Shown one piece after another: positions 46,941 to 56,741 of a stretch of DNA of 64,000 nucleotides (position 1 is its first letter; every line of letters begins with the position of its first letter). A model generated the notes under the pieces. The model made no database searches. It saw only the letters and a program-made list of their open reading frames with translations, and was not told the origin of the DNA. Origin of the DNA: Dipteris shenzhenensis (taxonomy: Eukaryota; Polypodiophyta; Polypodiopsida; Gleicheniales); the NCBI GenBank assembly GCA_047967505.1, contig CM106541.1, one strand, 5' to 3'. The position numbers and the translations under genes were made by a program.

Positions 46941-47489
46941 TGCCAGGACGTGTATAGCACGTCTCTCGTTCCTTTTCATATTGTGCAGTAAGTTATGTAT
47001 ATTCCTTAGCATTCCAACAAAATTGATAGGTAGTCTCCTCTTCCATAACTTGTTACCCTAAATGACTTGCACATCTTTTATATTTGCAACAGTAAGGTTC
47101 TATATGCACACCTAAAATCGCCATCCCCTTAAAAGTAGATTGTGGCTACTCTCACATGTGTACAGTAGACCTTGCAGATTTTGTACTCTTGTTGGGTGAC
47201 AGTGCAATTATATTGAAAACAGCAGCTAATTATATTGATTAGAAGCGCAAGAGGTGTTCATGTTAGATGTAGGGGTGGTTGATGTATATGCCTTCACAAT
47301 CATTGCTATCTCCCTTTTGTTAATAAGATTTTGCGAACTGCCTTAATGTGTTTTTGTTTAAAAGGTTCTCCAGCTACATAAGTCGAGTGGTTGTAGATGC
47401 ATATGCCTTCGCAATCATGGCTATCCCGTTAATAAGATTCTGCCCACTTCCTTAATGTAGTGGGCAAACACATTAATGTGTTAATAAGA
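46556..47489. other. 3' flank of eIF1, no further gene
   Basis: This holds the eIF1 3' UTR, a (CT)n microsatellite and, at 47290-47510, several imperfect copies of TTAATAAGATT(C/A/T)TGC and CTTCCTTAATGTG-like text. Confidence 0.4.
46895..46937. repeat. (CT)n microsatellite
   Basis: About 21 uninterrupted CT units, roughly 340 bp after the eIF1 stop. Confidence 0.95.
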
Positions 47490-48890
47490 TTATGCGGAGT
47501 TCCTTAATGTGTGTGTTTTAATTAGGAGTGGGCACTTGAAGGATCGTTGGGTATACTTAGGCCAAAGCTTGGCTGACATGGAATATTGCTTCTTTTTCTC
47601 ATATTTTGTACTCTTTACTTGGCCAAAGTACAATCCCATATTTGAAAGGACCTTTTTGATTCTTGTTATCATCCCCTCACTGCCTTCTTGGGGATTCAAA
47701 TTCAAGTGTGCCACGTTTCCAATTATTTTGGCAATAGCATGAACAAGAATTGGGCTCCAAGATGGATCTTTCCCTGCAACATCATGATTCGGTGCCTTAG
47801 TTTGATCAATCTCTGCAAGTTCACAAGCCCATCTCATTTCTTTATTTTTAAGTCTCCCCTTGTGATACTCTTTTGCATGCACAATGGACAAAGATGGCTT
47901 GTATTTTAATAGTCTTGAGATAACTAGCTAGATGCCATTCTACATAGTAGGATCCATAGCCCTCAACTTCAACTTGCCATCCTCCCAAAGAAAGGTATGC
48001 ATTTTTTCCTTGTACTATTGCTTACAGTATCACACACTTTCTATGCATTAGTTGCATTAAATTGTTCCACATATTTTAGTATCACACACTTTCTATGCAT
48101 TAGTTGCATTAAATTGTTCCACATATTTTTTCATTGACTCGGATGTTATCTTAGATTTTATAGTTTTGAATTTGGGAGTTTGTATAGCAAATTCTAATTT
48201 GTTTTTGGTAGAGTGTTCATCATGGATAGACGTGTGTGTGAAATAGGCCTACAAGTTCTCCTTCATCTTTCCACTTTTCTTAGATATATCATCCACCCAT
48301 TGGATGCAATTTTCTCTTATGTAATATGGACCCATGGGAGTATATTTTTTGAATGCTAATTTTTTTGCATTTTGTCGAAAATCATTCAAAGATGTGTTTG
48401 CATCTATACATGAACTACATTTATCAACTGGCCATCTAATGTTTGAATTTTTACCTATAATTCTTGACTTTCCTTCTCTATGCCAGCATATTTCTTTCTC
48501 AACCATCTGAACACTTGTTACTTGCATAGATGATATGAAATGTTGATTCCAAGCCTCTAACATTGCAAACCTTCCATCCCTTTTGTTAAGCAAAGATTGA
48601 TATGGGTGTGAAGGCTACTTGTTCCATTGATCATTTAACTTTCCATAATATCCAAACAAACCATTCTCACCCTTACATAGAAGCTTTATAAATCTAGTCA
48701 TTGGAGCATGACAAGATGTGAATCTGGAGGATATATATCTTCTCGTCTAGCCACAAATTCATATGTTTTTTTCCTTGATTTCAAAGGGTTCACGAAATCA
48801 CTTTCACTTGCTACAGAGGATTCATTCCTCTTGGAAATTGTGCATCCTGTGAATCAATTTGAAAATGGATGTCCACCTTTTTCTTACTTC
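47490..48890 (-). pseudogene. Degenerate protein-coding remnant, family not recognised
   Basis: Two minus-strand open stretches (48593-48249 and 47891-47490) lie in the same frame, with stops only in the 350 bases between them. Further readable pieces lie upstream (SRKKTYEFVARREDIYPPDS and FIKLLCKGENGLFGYYGKLN) after frame changes. The text is of normal protein composition (MLNKRDGRFAMLEAWNQHFI; WPVDKCSSCIDANTSLNDFR; KKYTPMGPYYIRENCIQWVD; ACELAEIDQTKAPNHDVAGK), not repeat-like. A 52-bp tandem duplication at 48026-48129 interrupts it. It could be a dead host gene or a DNA-transposon protein. Confidence 0.45.
48026..48129. repeat. Exact-looking 52-bp tandem duplication
   Basis: AGTATCACACACTTTCTATG and the following 32 bases occur twice, at 48026 and 48078. 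The match is complete by eye, so the event is recent. Confidence 0.9.
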
Positions 48891-49840
48891 TAGGAACCTC
48901 CATAACCTTGACATCAACAAACAATATACAAACCGCACATCCTTCACAATAGTATCAAATTATGCAAAAATAAACACCTAATCACATACAAAGGTATTTA
49001 TTGAAATCTTTAGATTAAAAAACATATGTACATGGTGAAATGACAGCAAACAAAAGTAATATCACATACAAAGATAATAAATAAAATGAGCTATATTTAG
49101 AACATTTAGAAGCACACTTGACGAAGTAAATTATAATAAAACAATACGAATCACATTTATAAACCACGAACATTGTTGAACTATTTAATCTAAAATGACT
49201 CAAGATTCTATGAATAAACCATGCCAGACTCTGGGATTGGGGACCTTTGAAGGGGAATGTGATCCAATAACTTGTCCTCTTCAGTGGCCCCTAGGTAAAA
49301 GTCTATGGGGCTTGATCCAAAACAAATTATATGCTTCCAAACATCTCAAAATCTATTTCAATCAATCTTTTATAGAAAACTACAAATAGTAAGAGTGTAT
49401 GTGTTTGAAATTATTTCCAAAGTGACTATGCTTTTATACTTATACCACCCTCCAAAACATTTCCTGGGATTTTCCAAATGTTTTCAAATAATAAGGTGTA
49501 ACTATATCCACAAACAATATCACATGCTAAGAAACACATAAATACCAAATAAAATTAATTTTAGTTACCAAATGTACTAGCATAAACTTATTAAATTCAA
49601 ATAATATAACACGAATTACATATAAAAATAAAAAATATTATTAAACTATTGGATCCCAAAAATATCAAAATATATGAATGAAACATACCAAATTCTTGAA
49701 GTAGGAACCTTCAAAGGTGACATGTGATGTTGTCTCTATGCCAAGATGGACTCAAGTAGCACAGAATGTGTGTGTAAAGTAGCGCCAAATCTTTGCTTAT
49801 ATTTGCATAAGGTTAGGAATAATCTCTCTTAGGAATCCAT
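48891..49840. other. Intergenic, no gene seen
   Basis: AT-rich sequence. TCACATACAAAG-type and AAACCATG/AACCACGA-type phrases recur loosely. No supported frame. Confidence 0.3.
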
Positions 49841-50095
49841 ATGCAAGTCCTACATCTACATGCAAGTTCTACATACAATTCCTACATGGAGTTCCTACAT
49901 GTAACTCCTACATGCATATTCTACATCCAGTTTCTACCTACATGTTGTACATACAAGTTCTACATACGATTCCTACATGTAGCTCTTACATTCATGTTCT
50001 ACATGCAACTCCTACATGCAACTTCTATATGCGCATCCTAGATACAAGTTCTACATGTAGAGAGGGAATGCCTTACAATTCCTACATGTAGAGAG
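49840..50095. repeat. 15-16-bp minisatellite, (T/A)CCTACATGNAA(C/G)T type
   Basis: About 15 imperfect units of TTCTACATGCAACTCC and variants follow each other. Frames across it are artefacts. Confidence 0.8.
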
Positions 50096-50229
50096 AGAAG
50101 CTCTCCAACTTGTATATATACCCCATAATGGAATGAAGCCCACACTCCTTGGGGCATTGTGTTGAGTTCTACTTTGGTATTCCAAGAAATTGTCTCCAAG
50201 CGTCCATGCTCCCTTGCACTCCACACCCA

Positions 50230-50450
50230 AAAGCATGTCCTAACCCTGCCTCCTACTCCCCTCTCCTGCAACCTTGCAACTCCTCCTCTCCCTCTCCTCC
50301 TCCCTTGTCCTCCCTCTCCTCCTCCCTTCTTCTCCCTTCTCCTCTCTCTCGTTATCCCTTCTCCTCCCTTCTCCTCCTTCTCCTCCTCCCCCATGCTCTT
50401 ACACCTTCTTCCTCTCCCACTCCTATGCTCCCCCTATACTCTTTTTTGTT
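50230..50450. repeat. CT-rich low-complexity tract (CTCCTCCC)
   Basis: A long pyrimidine tract with CTCCTCC and CCTTCTCCTC repeats produces overlapping Pro/Ser/Leu-rich frames on both strands that I do not regard as genes. Confidence 0.85.
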
Positions 50451-50641
50451 AGATTAGTCCCTCAACCCTTGACCTCCATGATCTATGAGGGAGACGAGTT
50501 CTCCACCATGTACTCTACTCTGAAGTTAGGATCCTCCTTCTAATCCTTAAACTCCTTCTGAACCCTAGGAACTCTCTAAATTCTGAAACTCTTTCTGAAC
50601 CCTGAAACCTCTTTTGAACCTTGAACCTCCCTCAACCCTTA

Positions 50642-51302
50642 AACTCAAAGTTCTTTTAGTGTCTTAATTTGCCGTTGGATGGCAATACTCTCACCTAGAT
50701 TCTCGTATCCCTCTCCCAGTCCATCCAAGATGACTTGAACCATTTCTTTGGGATTCATAGTCTCTCCTACTGCTGCGAGTTGCTTGTTATAATCTTTGAT
50801 CGTGAGTATGTAAGCATGACCGGTTTTGCTACTATTGTGGAAACTCTGGTTGACTTGGTTTCTCATTAGTGTGAGAATCCTAGAAGTGTTCTTGGACTCA
50901 TAGAGAGCTGCGAACATATCCCATGCTTCTTTTGATGTCTTGATGATGTTGAGATGTCCTCGCATGACATCTTGCTCATTCTTCTTGATCAGATGATATG
51001 CATACTTGTCTTTCTTGTCCCATTCTTCCTGTGCTTAGGCAATGACAGGATCTGCTACAGGTGCGAAAACTATTGGTGTAGCTAGAGATCCCATTGTAGA
51101 TCCTGCTACTAGTGTTGTGACAACAGGTGGACTAGAGCTACTACTTGGCTGGATCATCCAATGGTCTAGGTGTGGATCCATCGACATACTCCCATTTGTC
51201 TTGAAGTACAAGAATGGTCTCCATTTAGTATTTCCATGTGCCGTAATTGGAGTTGTCTAGCTTAGCAGATGCCTCTAGATTGAGGTTGCTACATGTAGAC
51301 AT
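50642..51302 (-). pseudogene. Ty1/copia gag fragment (DUF4219/UBN2)
   Basis: The minus strand begins near 51302 with MSTCSNLNLEASAKLDNSNY, then GTWKY, a METILVLQDKWEYVDGSTPR stretch (DUF4219-like gag start). After a frame break it continues as the UBN2 domain in 50965-50645 (SKEAWDMFAALYESKNTSRI; KDYNKQLAAVGETMNPKEMV; ILDGLGEGYENLGE). No zinc knuckle, pol or LTR is visible beside it, so only a gag piece remains. It is a third copia lineage, different from copia-A/B and copia-C. Confidence 0.8.
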
Positions 51303-51838
51303 GGTGCAAGAAGTGTACTCAAAGTGTCGTGAAAATCATTGTCTGAATCAACTGCAAAACACTGACTGGATCAACTAAAATTTGAACTGTCGGTGAAGGT
51401 AGAACTACAATATATAATATGATCTGTTACAAGGCTTGTGGCAAATGATGTCAGGAATACCCAAGAGGCTTTACAAGGCTGAAATAAAGTGCACAATGCC
51501 ATGAAATAGCCAAATAGGATTTACAATGATGGCATGTGTGTGTGAAATCAAATCATGTGCTATCTGCCCACTGATCAATCAGTCAATGTCTCTGAACACT
51601 ATGAAGTCTGATCACTGAACTAATGAACATCTGGTTTCAGGTAATGTGATGATGTGAAACTGTATGTGAGCGTAGGGACTAACTCCGAGTAGGAATTAGT
51701 CGAGAATTTTGGGCATGGATTAGATTGGCAACTTGAGATATGGATGCATTGGTTTAAGAAATATTTTTCTCATTGAGTAAAGGCACTACTCGGGCTTCAT
51801 TGAAATTTAGTAAATTCAGTAAAAAGCATACCAATGTT
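51303..51838. other. Intergenic, no gene seen
   Basis: No supported feature; possibly leader sequence of the gag fragment. Confidence 0.3.
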
Positions 51839-51840
51839 GA

Positions 51841-51939
<99 letters not shown>

Positions 51940-51948
51940 GGAGAGATT
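51839..51948. repeat. Compound microsatellite (TACA)n (TA)n (GA)n
   Basis: About seven TACA units, then TA runs interrupted by GTA, then about ten GA units. Confidence 0.95.
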
Positions 51949-52653
51949 TTACAAAACACGTTTTTCCCAACTGAAAGAAATGCTAAGTCTTAATTGAGAT
52001 CCGATTTGAAAGAAATTAAAGGCCACCTTGTATAGTTTGATCGAAAATTCGATGCACACACAAAAAATTTCTTTGTGTCACACGGCATGGTTCAAGGGTG
52101 GTCACACGTTTATCACGAACAGAGAGTGTCATATTAAATTCTAAATTTCTCACTCATTTTAGATTAAATGTTATTGAAACTTTGTAAGTGGTCTCTTTGC
52201 ATTATGTAGAGCTTAACTTGATTTATTGGTAATTTTTTGAATGATTTATCTAATTATAAATAATTATTCATAATAAATAAAGTCATAAAATACATGCATT
52301 TTAGTAGCACATCGCATTTTTTAAGTATTTTGAATAATTAAGCAAATCCAATTCGGTGGAAGGTTAGTAGGCACATAAGGGTGTGTGGTTGAATCATCAA
52401 ATCCCAAATCCAACGGTTAGATTTAGGAAGATTGAAGTTTAATTTTTACTTTTACTCCTTAGAGGATCAACAAAGAATATTAAAAATAAATCTAGTAATT
52501 CTCAAACATGACCAAACATTTCAAAAATGTCAATATTTTTAGTCCTCTGCATGATGAATAAGAGGAAAAAATCTTGGTTAAATTTGAGTAAGGGAAACGT
52601 ACGATATGGCCTCCAAGAGTGAAATCTCCCTTTTGTGGGGGAAAAAGGGCCAC
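51949..52653. other. AT-rich spacer left of the two-gene locus
   Basis: No gene. A left terminus of the element proposed for 52.65-61.5 kb could lie here, but I found no inverted match on the right side. Confidence 0.3.
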
Positions 52654-52697
52654 CCAAGCCTAATACCAAGACAAGGTAGGCTTGGTATTAGGCTTGG
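52654..52697. repeat. Perfect inverted repeat, 17-bp arms, 10-bp loop
   Basis: CCAAGCCTAATACCAAG (52654-52670), then ACAAGGTAGG, then its exact reverse complement (52681-52697). A hairpin or cruciform could form. Its place at the left edge of the transposase-gene region suggests a structural end feature, but that is inference. Confidence 0.9.
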
Positions 52698-52779
52698 TGA
52701 GGTATCCTAGGAGCATCACCGACCCTAGTGGCAAGCCTTTGGAGTGTGCATGCTGCCCATGCGGAAGGCTGAGTCATCA

Positions 52780-53110
52780 AAACCATGCCACGTTGTTAGA
52801 CCACGTGGTGCCATGTCATCAAGGAGATGTGACATCACTCCTTGCCATGTCACCTTACATTGCCACACGTGCTGCCACATGTGCCACCTCATCATTCCAC
52901 ATCATGAGCCATGTCATCACACCTTGCCACCTTGGCATACCTCGTCAACCTTGCCACGTCACCAATCCCTCCACCTCAATTTGCCATGTCAATCTACCAC
53001 CTCATGAATGCCAACTCATCATGCCACATCACCTTTCCACGTCATGGAAGAGACTATATTGCCACATCATGACCATGCATGGTGCCACATCAGCCACATG
53101 TATACACATC
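52780..53110. repeat. Field of TGCCAC(A/G)TCA motifs
   Basis: Within about 330 bp the motif GCCAC(A/G)TCA or its close variants (CCATGTCA, CCACCTCA, CCACGTG) occurs more than 20 times in the same direction at irregular 10-25-bp spacing. Dense short subterminal motifs of this sort bind the accessory protein in CACTA elements. Here the role is unproven. Confidence 0.7.
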
Positions 53111-53129
53111 ACGATGTGCGAGGCATAGA

Positions 53130-53307
53130 ATACCTCGATCGAGGTATATGACCTGCGTGAGGCATACAATACCTCGATCGAGGTATATGACCGAGGGGTA
53201 TGTGCTATGACCGAGGGGTACCTCGATCGAGGTTTATACGTGCATGATGCATTGAATACCTCGATCGAGGTATATGATCTAGGCATAGCATACCTCGATC
53301 GAGGTAT
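53130..53307. promoter_or_regulatory. Array of five 18-bp palindromes, ATACCTCGATCGAGGTAT
   Basis: Full palindromes lie at 53130-53147, 53169-53186, 53256-53273 and 53290-53307. A fifth at 53220-53233 keeps the inner 14 bases. Spacing is 34-48 bp, and two half-like GACCGAGGGGTA units lie between sites two and three. The array lies 190-365 bp before the transposase start codon. Repeated two-fold symmetric sites at such a place suggest binding by a dimeric protein, either the transposase or a regulator. Confidence 0.85.
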
Positions 53308-53494
53308 TTGAAGGTACAAAACTTAGCCAATTAGTTTCAATCTTAGCACCTCTCCACCAATAATAATGAAGAGCAATCTAGTGGATGAGTTGAGGCTCTC
53401 TATAAGACACCACGTTTTGGTTCATTTCACCCATTCTTAGCCATTCTTGCCTCCTCATCACTTTGTCACACCTTCCATCCTACTTTCATTGAGA

Positions 53495-56424
53495 ATGGGT
53501 TCTCAAAGCCGTAGAGCTAGTAGACGTGAAAGATGTAGGAACCCCCCCCCAAATCTCATTGACGAGGAGCGCAAGCGGAAGGCTCGTGAGCGCAAGAGAG
53601 CCTCTAGAGTTAGAGCTCGCGCTGCCACCACTGATCCACCTCCACCTCTACCTCTACATCCCACCTCCACCCCCACCTCCACCCCCACCCCCACCCCCAC
53701 CTCCATTGTCCCCCCATCCTCATCTGCTCCCCTACCTCTAGCCTCCGCCCTTCCCCTAGCCACCTACATTTTGGCCTCCACCTCTACCTCTTCCCCCTCC
53801 ACCCTCCCCCCTCCCCCTCCCCCCGCTCCCCTTGGCGCCTCCCTTCCCCCGTCCACCCTACCATCTCCCATTGATCCCCTTGCCCCAGCTTGCAGCAGCA
53901 GTGTTGCTTCACGACGTGACTTGCCGAAGTCCACTATCCGTCGTCATACTAGCGAGATTGTGCAGTCTTTTTTTTGTGACCTCACGCCAGCTTTGCAGTC
54001 TTCTCTTCTCACGTCCCTGATTGATCACTCTGACTTGGTAGAGTGTAGGAGGCTTGCTGGTCTTCGTGCACATAGAGATAGGGTTGTATCTAGCGAGGTC
54101 CTTAGCAGTGTTCGACGTTCCTATGCTTCTATTAAGCATAGGAACTCCAGTGATGCCTTGGCAGCACGTGGTGCTATTGTGGCTACCATTAGTAGACCTC
54201 ATATGATAGGCCATGTGCGTACTGCTTCACGTCTTCTTCAGATTGCACCGCGCACATTGCGAGCAGGCATCATTAGGAGGCAGAGTCTAGAGGATAGTGA
54301 GACTGATGCTCTTTGGGCTTCGAGTGGTCATGCACCTCGCAGCGATCGATTGTTGGATGATTCCACTAGGTCCTTCATACAACAGTTTTGGGAGGAGCAT
54401 TGCAGAGCATCCCCGGTGTTCAAGAAGGCATTACGGAAGAGGGTGTCACGCGGTGTGTACATTGAGCATGGTGCATGTTTTTTGGAGTGTACCCAGACTG
54501 AGTTGTACACTTAGTTTGTAGAGGCACAACCGGAGTTCAAGATTGGGCAGAGGTCATTTGAGCAATGCAGGCCATGGTTTGTGCGATGCTCTCAGGAGCG
54601 TGACACATGCTATTGTCGCTACTATGTGGATTTTGGATTGATGTATGACGTATTCCGTTCCCTTGATGGTCATAGGGGAGTGGTTCCTACTAGCCCTTGC
54701 GACTTCATTCATTCCATATTGTGTACACGAGATGGTGATGCTTTATTCCACTCCCTTGATTGTGTGGAAGGCACGTGTACTTTGTGTGGTGACTTTGCTA
54801 GAGTGCCACGAGTTGCACTAGATACTTGTGATGTGCAGATGGTTCGTTGGCAGCAGTATGAGTACAGTACCTTGACATTAGATGGTGGTGCACAGTCGAG
54901 GAGGTTGCAGCTTGTGGGGAAGGAGACACCACGTGTTGTATTCATTGACAGTTTTCGAGGGAAGCTCTACCGCTACATACGCCACTCGCACACTGCGAAA
55001 TGGGAGGATCGTCAGTTCCGTGCATGTTTGAGGACATTTCCTACAGGGGTGGTTGTCTCAGTGGTGGACTTTGCGGAGAATTACACCTTTGCACCATAGC
55101 ATGAGATCCAATTGGAGTATTATTTCTCTGAACAAGTGACGTGTGATTGAGTATTGATTTTTTCCCCGCCTCATTATATTGAATTATTTCAATAGTCATA
55201 TTTTTTTTCAATGCCATATTGCAGGTTGCTATATTTGTGCACATTAGCTATCGTCATGCACAGGCTCATGTGGATGGCATTGATAGCACCATGGACTCAC
55301 ACGTCATTGTGCGAGAGTATCACTTCTACATTAGTGATGATCGATCGCATGATGCCCATTTTGTGCAGCATTGCTTCACTTTGCATGATAGTTTCTTGAG
55401 GGATCATGGTGTCACATGGCAGCGGCACTGGATCTGGTCAGACGGCTACGGTGGTCAGTTCAAATCTGCTAGACAGTTTTATTGGTTCTGCAGATGGCAC
55501 TGTGAGACAGGCATTCCGATCACATGGAGCTACTTCGAGACAGGGCACGGTAAGGGAGAGCACGATGGTGCAGGTGCTTGCATGAAGCGTGCTTTGCGTC
55601 GATACCAGTTGCGTCACAGTGTCGATTGCTTCAAGGATGCACATGATGTGGTGCGATGGTGCAACCAGCACTTATCTACTAGTGCTATCTCCTCGTTTCA
55701 GTCGCGTGACGATAGGGTGGTGAGCCGGTATTTTTGGTGCGTGGACATTGGGAGTCTTGATCAGTCTAGGCCTTTTGATTTCCGTTCTGTGCCTGGCACT
55801 CTTGATTTCCATTCCATTAGGAGCGTAGGTGAGTCTCACCCCGTGATCTTTTCTCAACGGTTTGCATGTTTTTGCTCTGCATGCATTGATGATGATTGGG
55901 GAGGGTGCTCCATGATACCATGGGCCGATCCATGGGTACGTCGAGTGCTTTCTCCCTTCCAGCCTTGGGAGGAGGTACATGATGATCAGGATGTGGGATT
56001 CAATTCCTCTAGAGATTATGGCCAGCTTACAGATATTTTGCGTAGTGGTGATATCTTCGCGGTTATTGCTTCGGAGGGCAATGAGGAGGGTGTGGATTAT
56101 TACTTGTTGCGATGCTCTATGCTGAAGAGTGTGCTGAATGAGGATACAGTGGATGGGCATGGGATGCACTTCAACGCTCATAGCATGATCGTAGGTGGCC
56201 ACTATTTTCAGCAGATACAGAGGCATGGTCGCTATATTGAGTTCCAGGAGTACATGGCGGATCAGGAGGCATACATGTATTCTCATCTTGTTGTTGGGAT
56301 CAAGATTACTTTGAGTCGTGTTTGCACTCGCAAGGCGACATCCACTCCACGATGGTGCCTTGCAGTGGCGGATCACGAGAGCATACTTGCAACTATTGGC
56401 ATGAGAGCTGATCCTGAGGAGTAG
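53495..56424 (+). CDS. Putative DDE-type transposase, two exons, two in-frame stops
   Basis: Exon 1 is 53495-55135 and exon 2 is 55225-56424; the 89-bp intron has GTGACG...TTGCAG and keeps phase. The product is about 946 residues. It has a basic N terminus (RKRKARERKRASRVRARA, nuclear-signal-like), a Pro/Ser/Thr-rich linker (~55-140), Cys clusters (CSQERDTCYC; CTLCGDF), and a probable RNase H-fold core with VVDFAENY, FISDD-like YISDDRSHD, IWSDGYGGQFKS and GHGKGEHDGAGACMKRAL, then a C-terminal domain (SGDIFAVIASEG; YMYSHLVVGIKI). The SDG..GQFK and GHGKG..DG.GA motifs recall transposase-like proteins scattered in plants and animals. I cannot name the superfamily. TAG stops at 54512 and 55097 could each come from CAG. 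The ATG at 53495 is chosen because the basic region follows at once. Confidence 0.65.
55136..55224 (+). other. Intron of the transposase-like gene
   Basis: 89 bp with GTGACG donor, a T-rich tail and a TTGCAG acceptor. Splicing joins FSEQ to VAIFVHIS in phase 0. Confidence 0.75.
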
Positions 56425-56741
56425 CACATTACATATCATATTTTTTGGGATCATCAGTTGATCAGATTAATTTTTATTGGGTATCACTAGTTGATTACAC
56501 ATTTTTGTATTCGATATGTATAGGCTCACTGTGTGACTGTACCATTGCAATTTTCATGGACTCATATTTCGTATTTCACTCTGATGGTTGTATACACGTT
56601 CATACACATCATTGTATTAGATTCTATTTTATACATGATGTCCGATGTCTTCTCAATGGGATTTGTTGTGTTTGTAAAACAAAAAATTGTTTATTAGTAG
56701 TAATGTTGTAATTTGTTTTGTGCTTTAGGACATTTTAAAAA
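56425..56741. other. 3' flank of the transposase-like gene
   Basis: Probably the 3' UTR; no gene seen. The satellite begins directly after. Confidence 0.35.

Noticed and set aside
49840-50543. Several overlapping ORFs on both strands
   Set aside because: They lie in a minisatellite and a CT-rich tract; the peptides are low-complexity Pro/Ser/Leu or Tyr/Met/His text.
52682-53319. Cys/His-rich ORFs on both strands before the transposase-like gene
   Set aside because: They are by-products of the CACRTCA motif field and the palindrome array.
53503-53763. Gly/Arg/Val-rich minus-strand ORF
   Set aside because: It is the antisense of the Pro/Ser/Thr-rich linker of the transposase-like protein.
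55672-56454. A 260-codon minus-strand ORF
   Set aside because: It is antisense to exon 2 of the transposase-like gene, whose sense frame has clear motifs and splice support.
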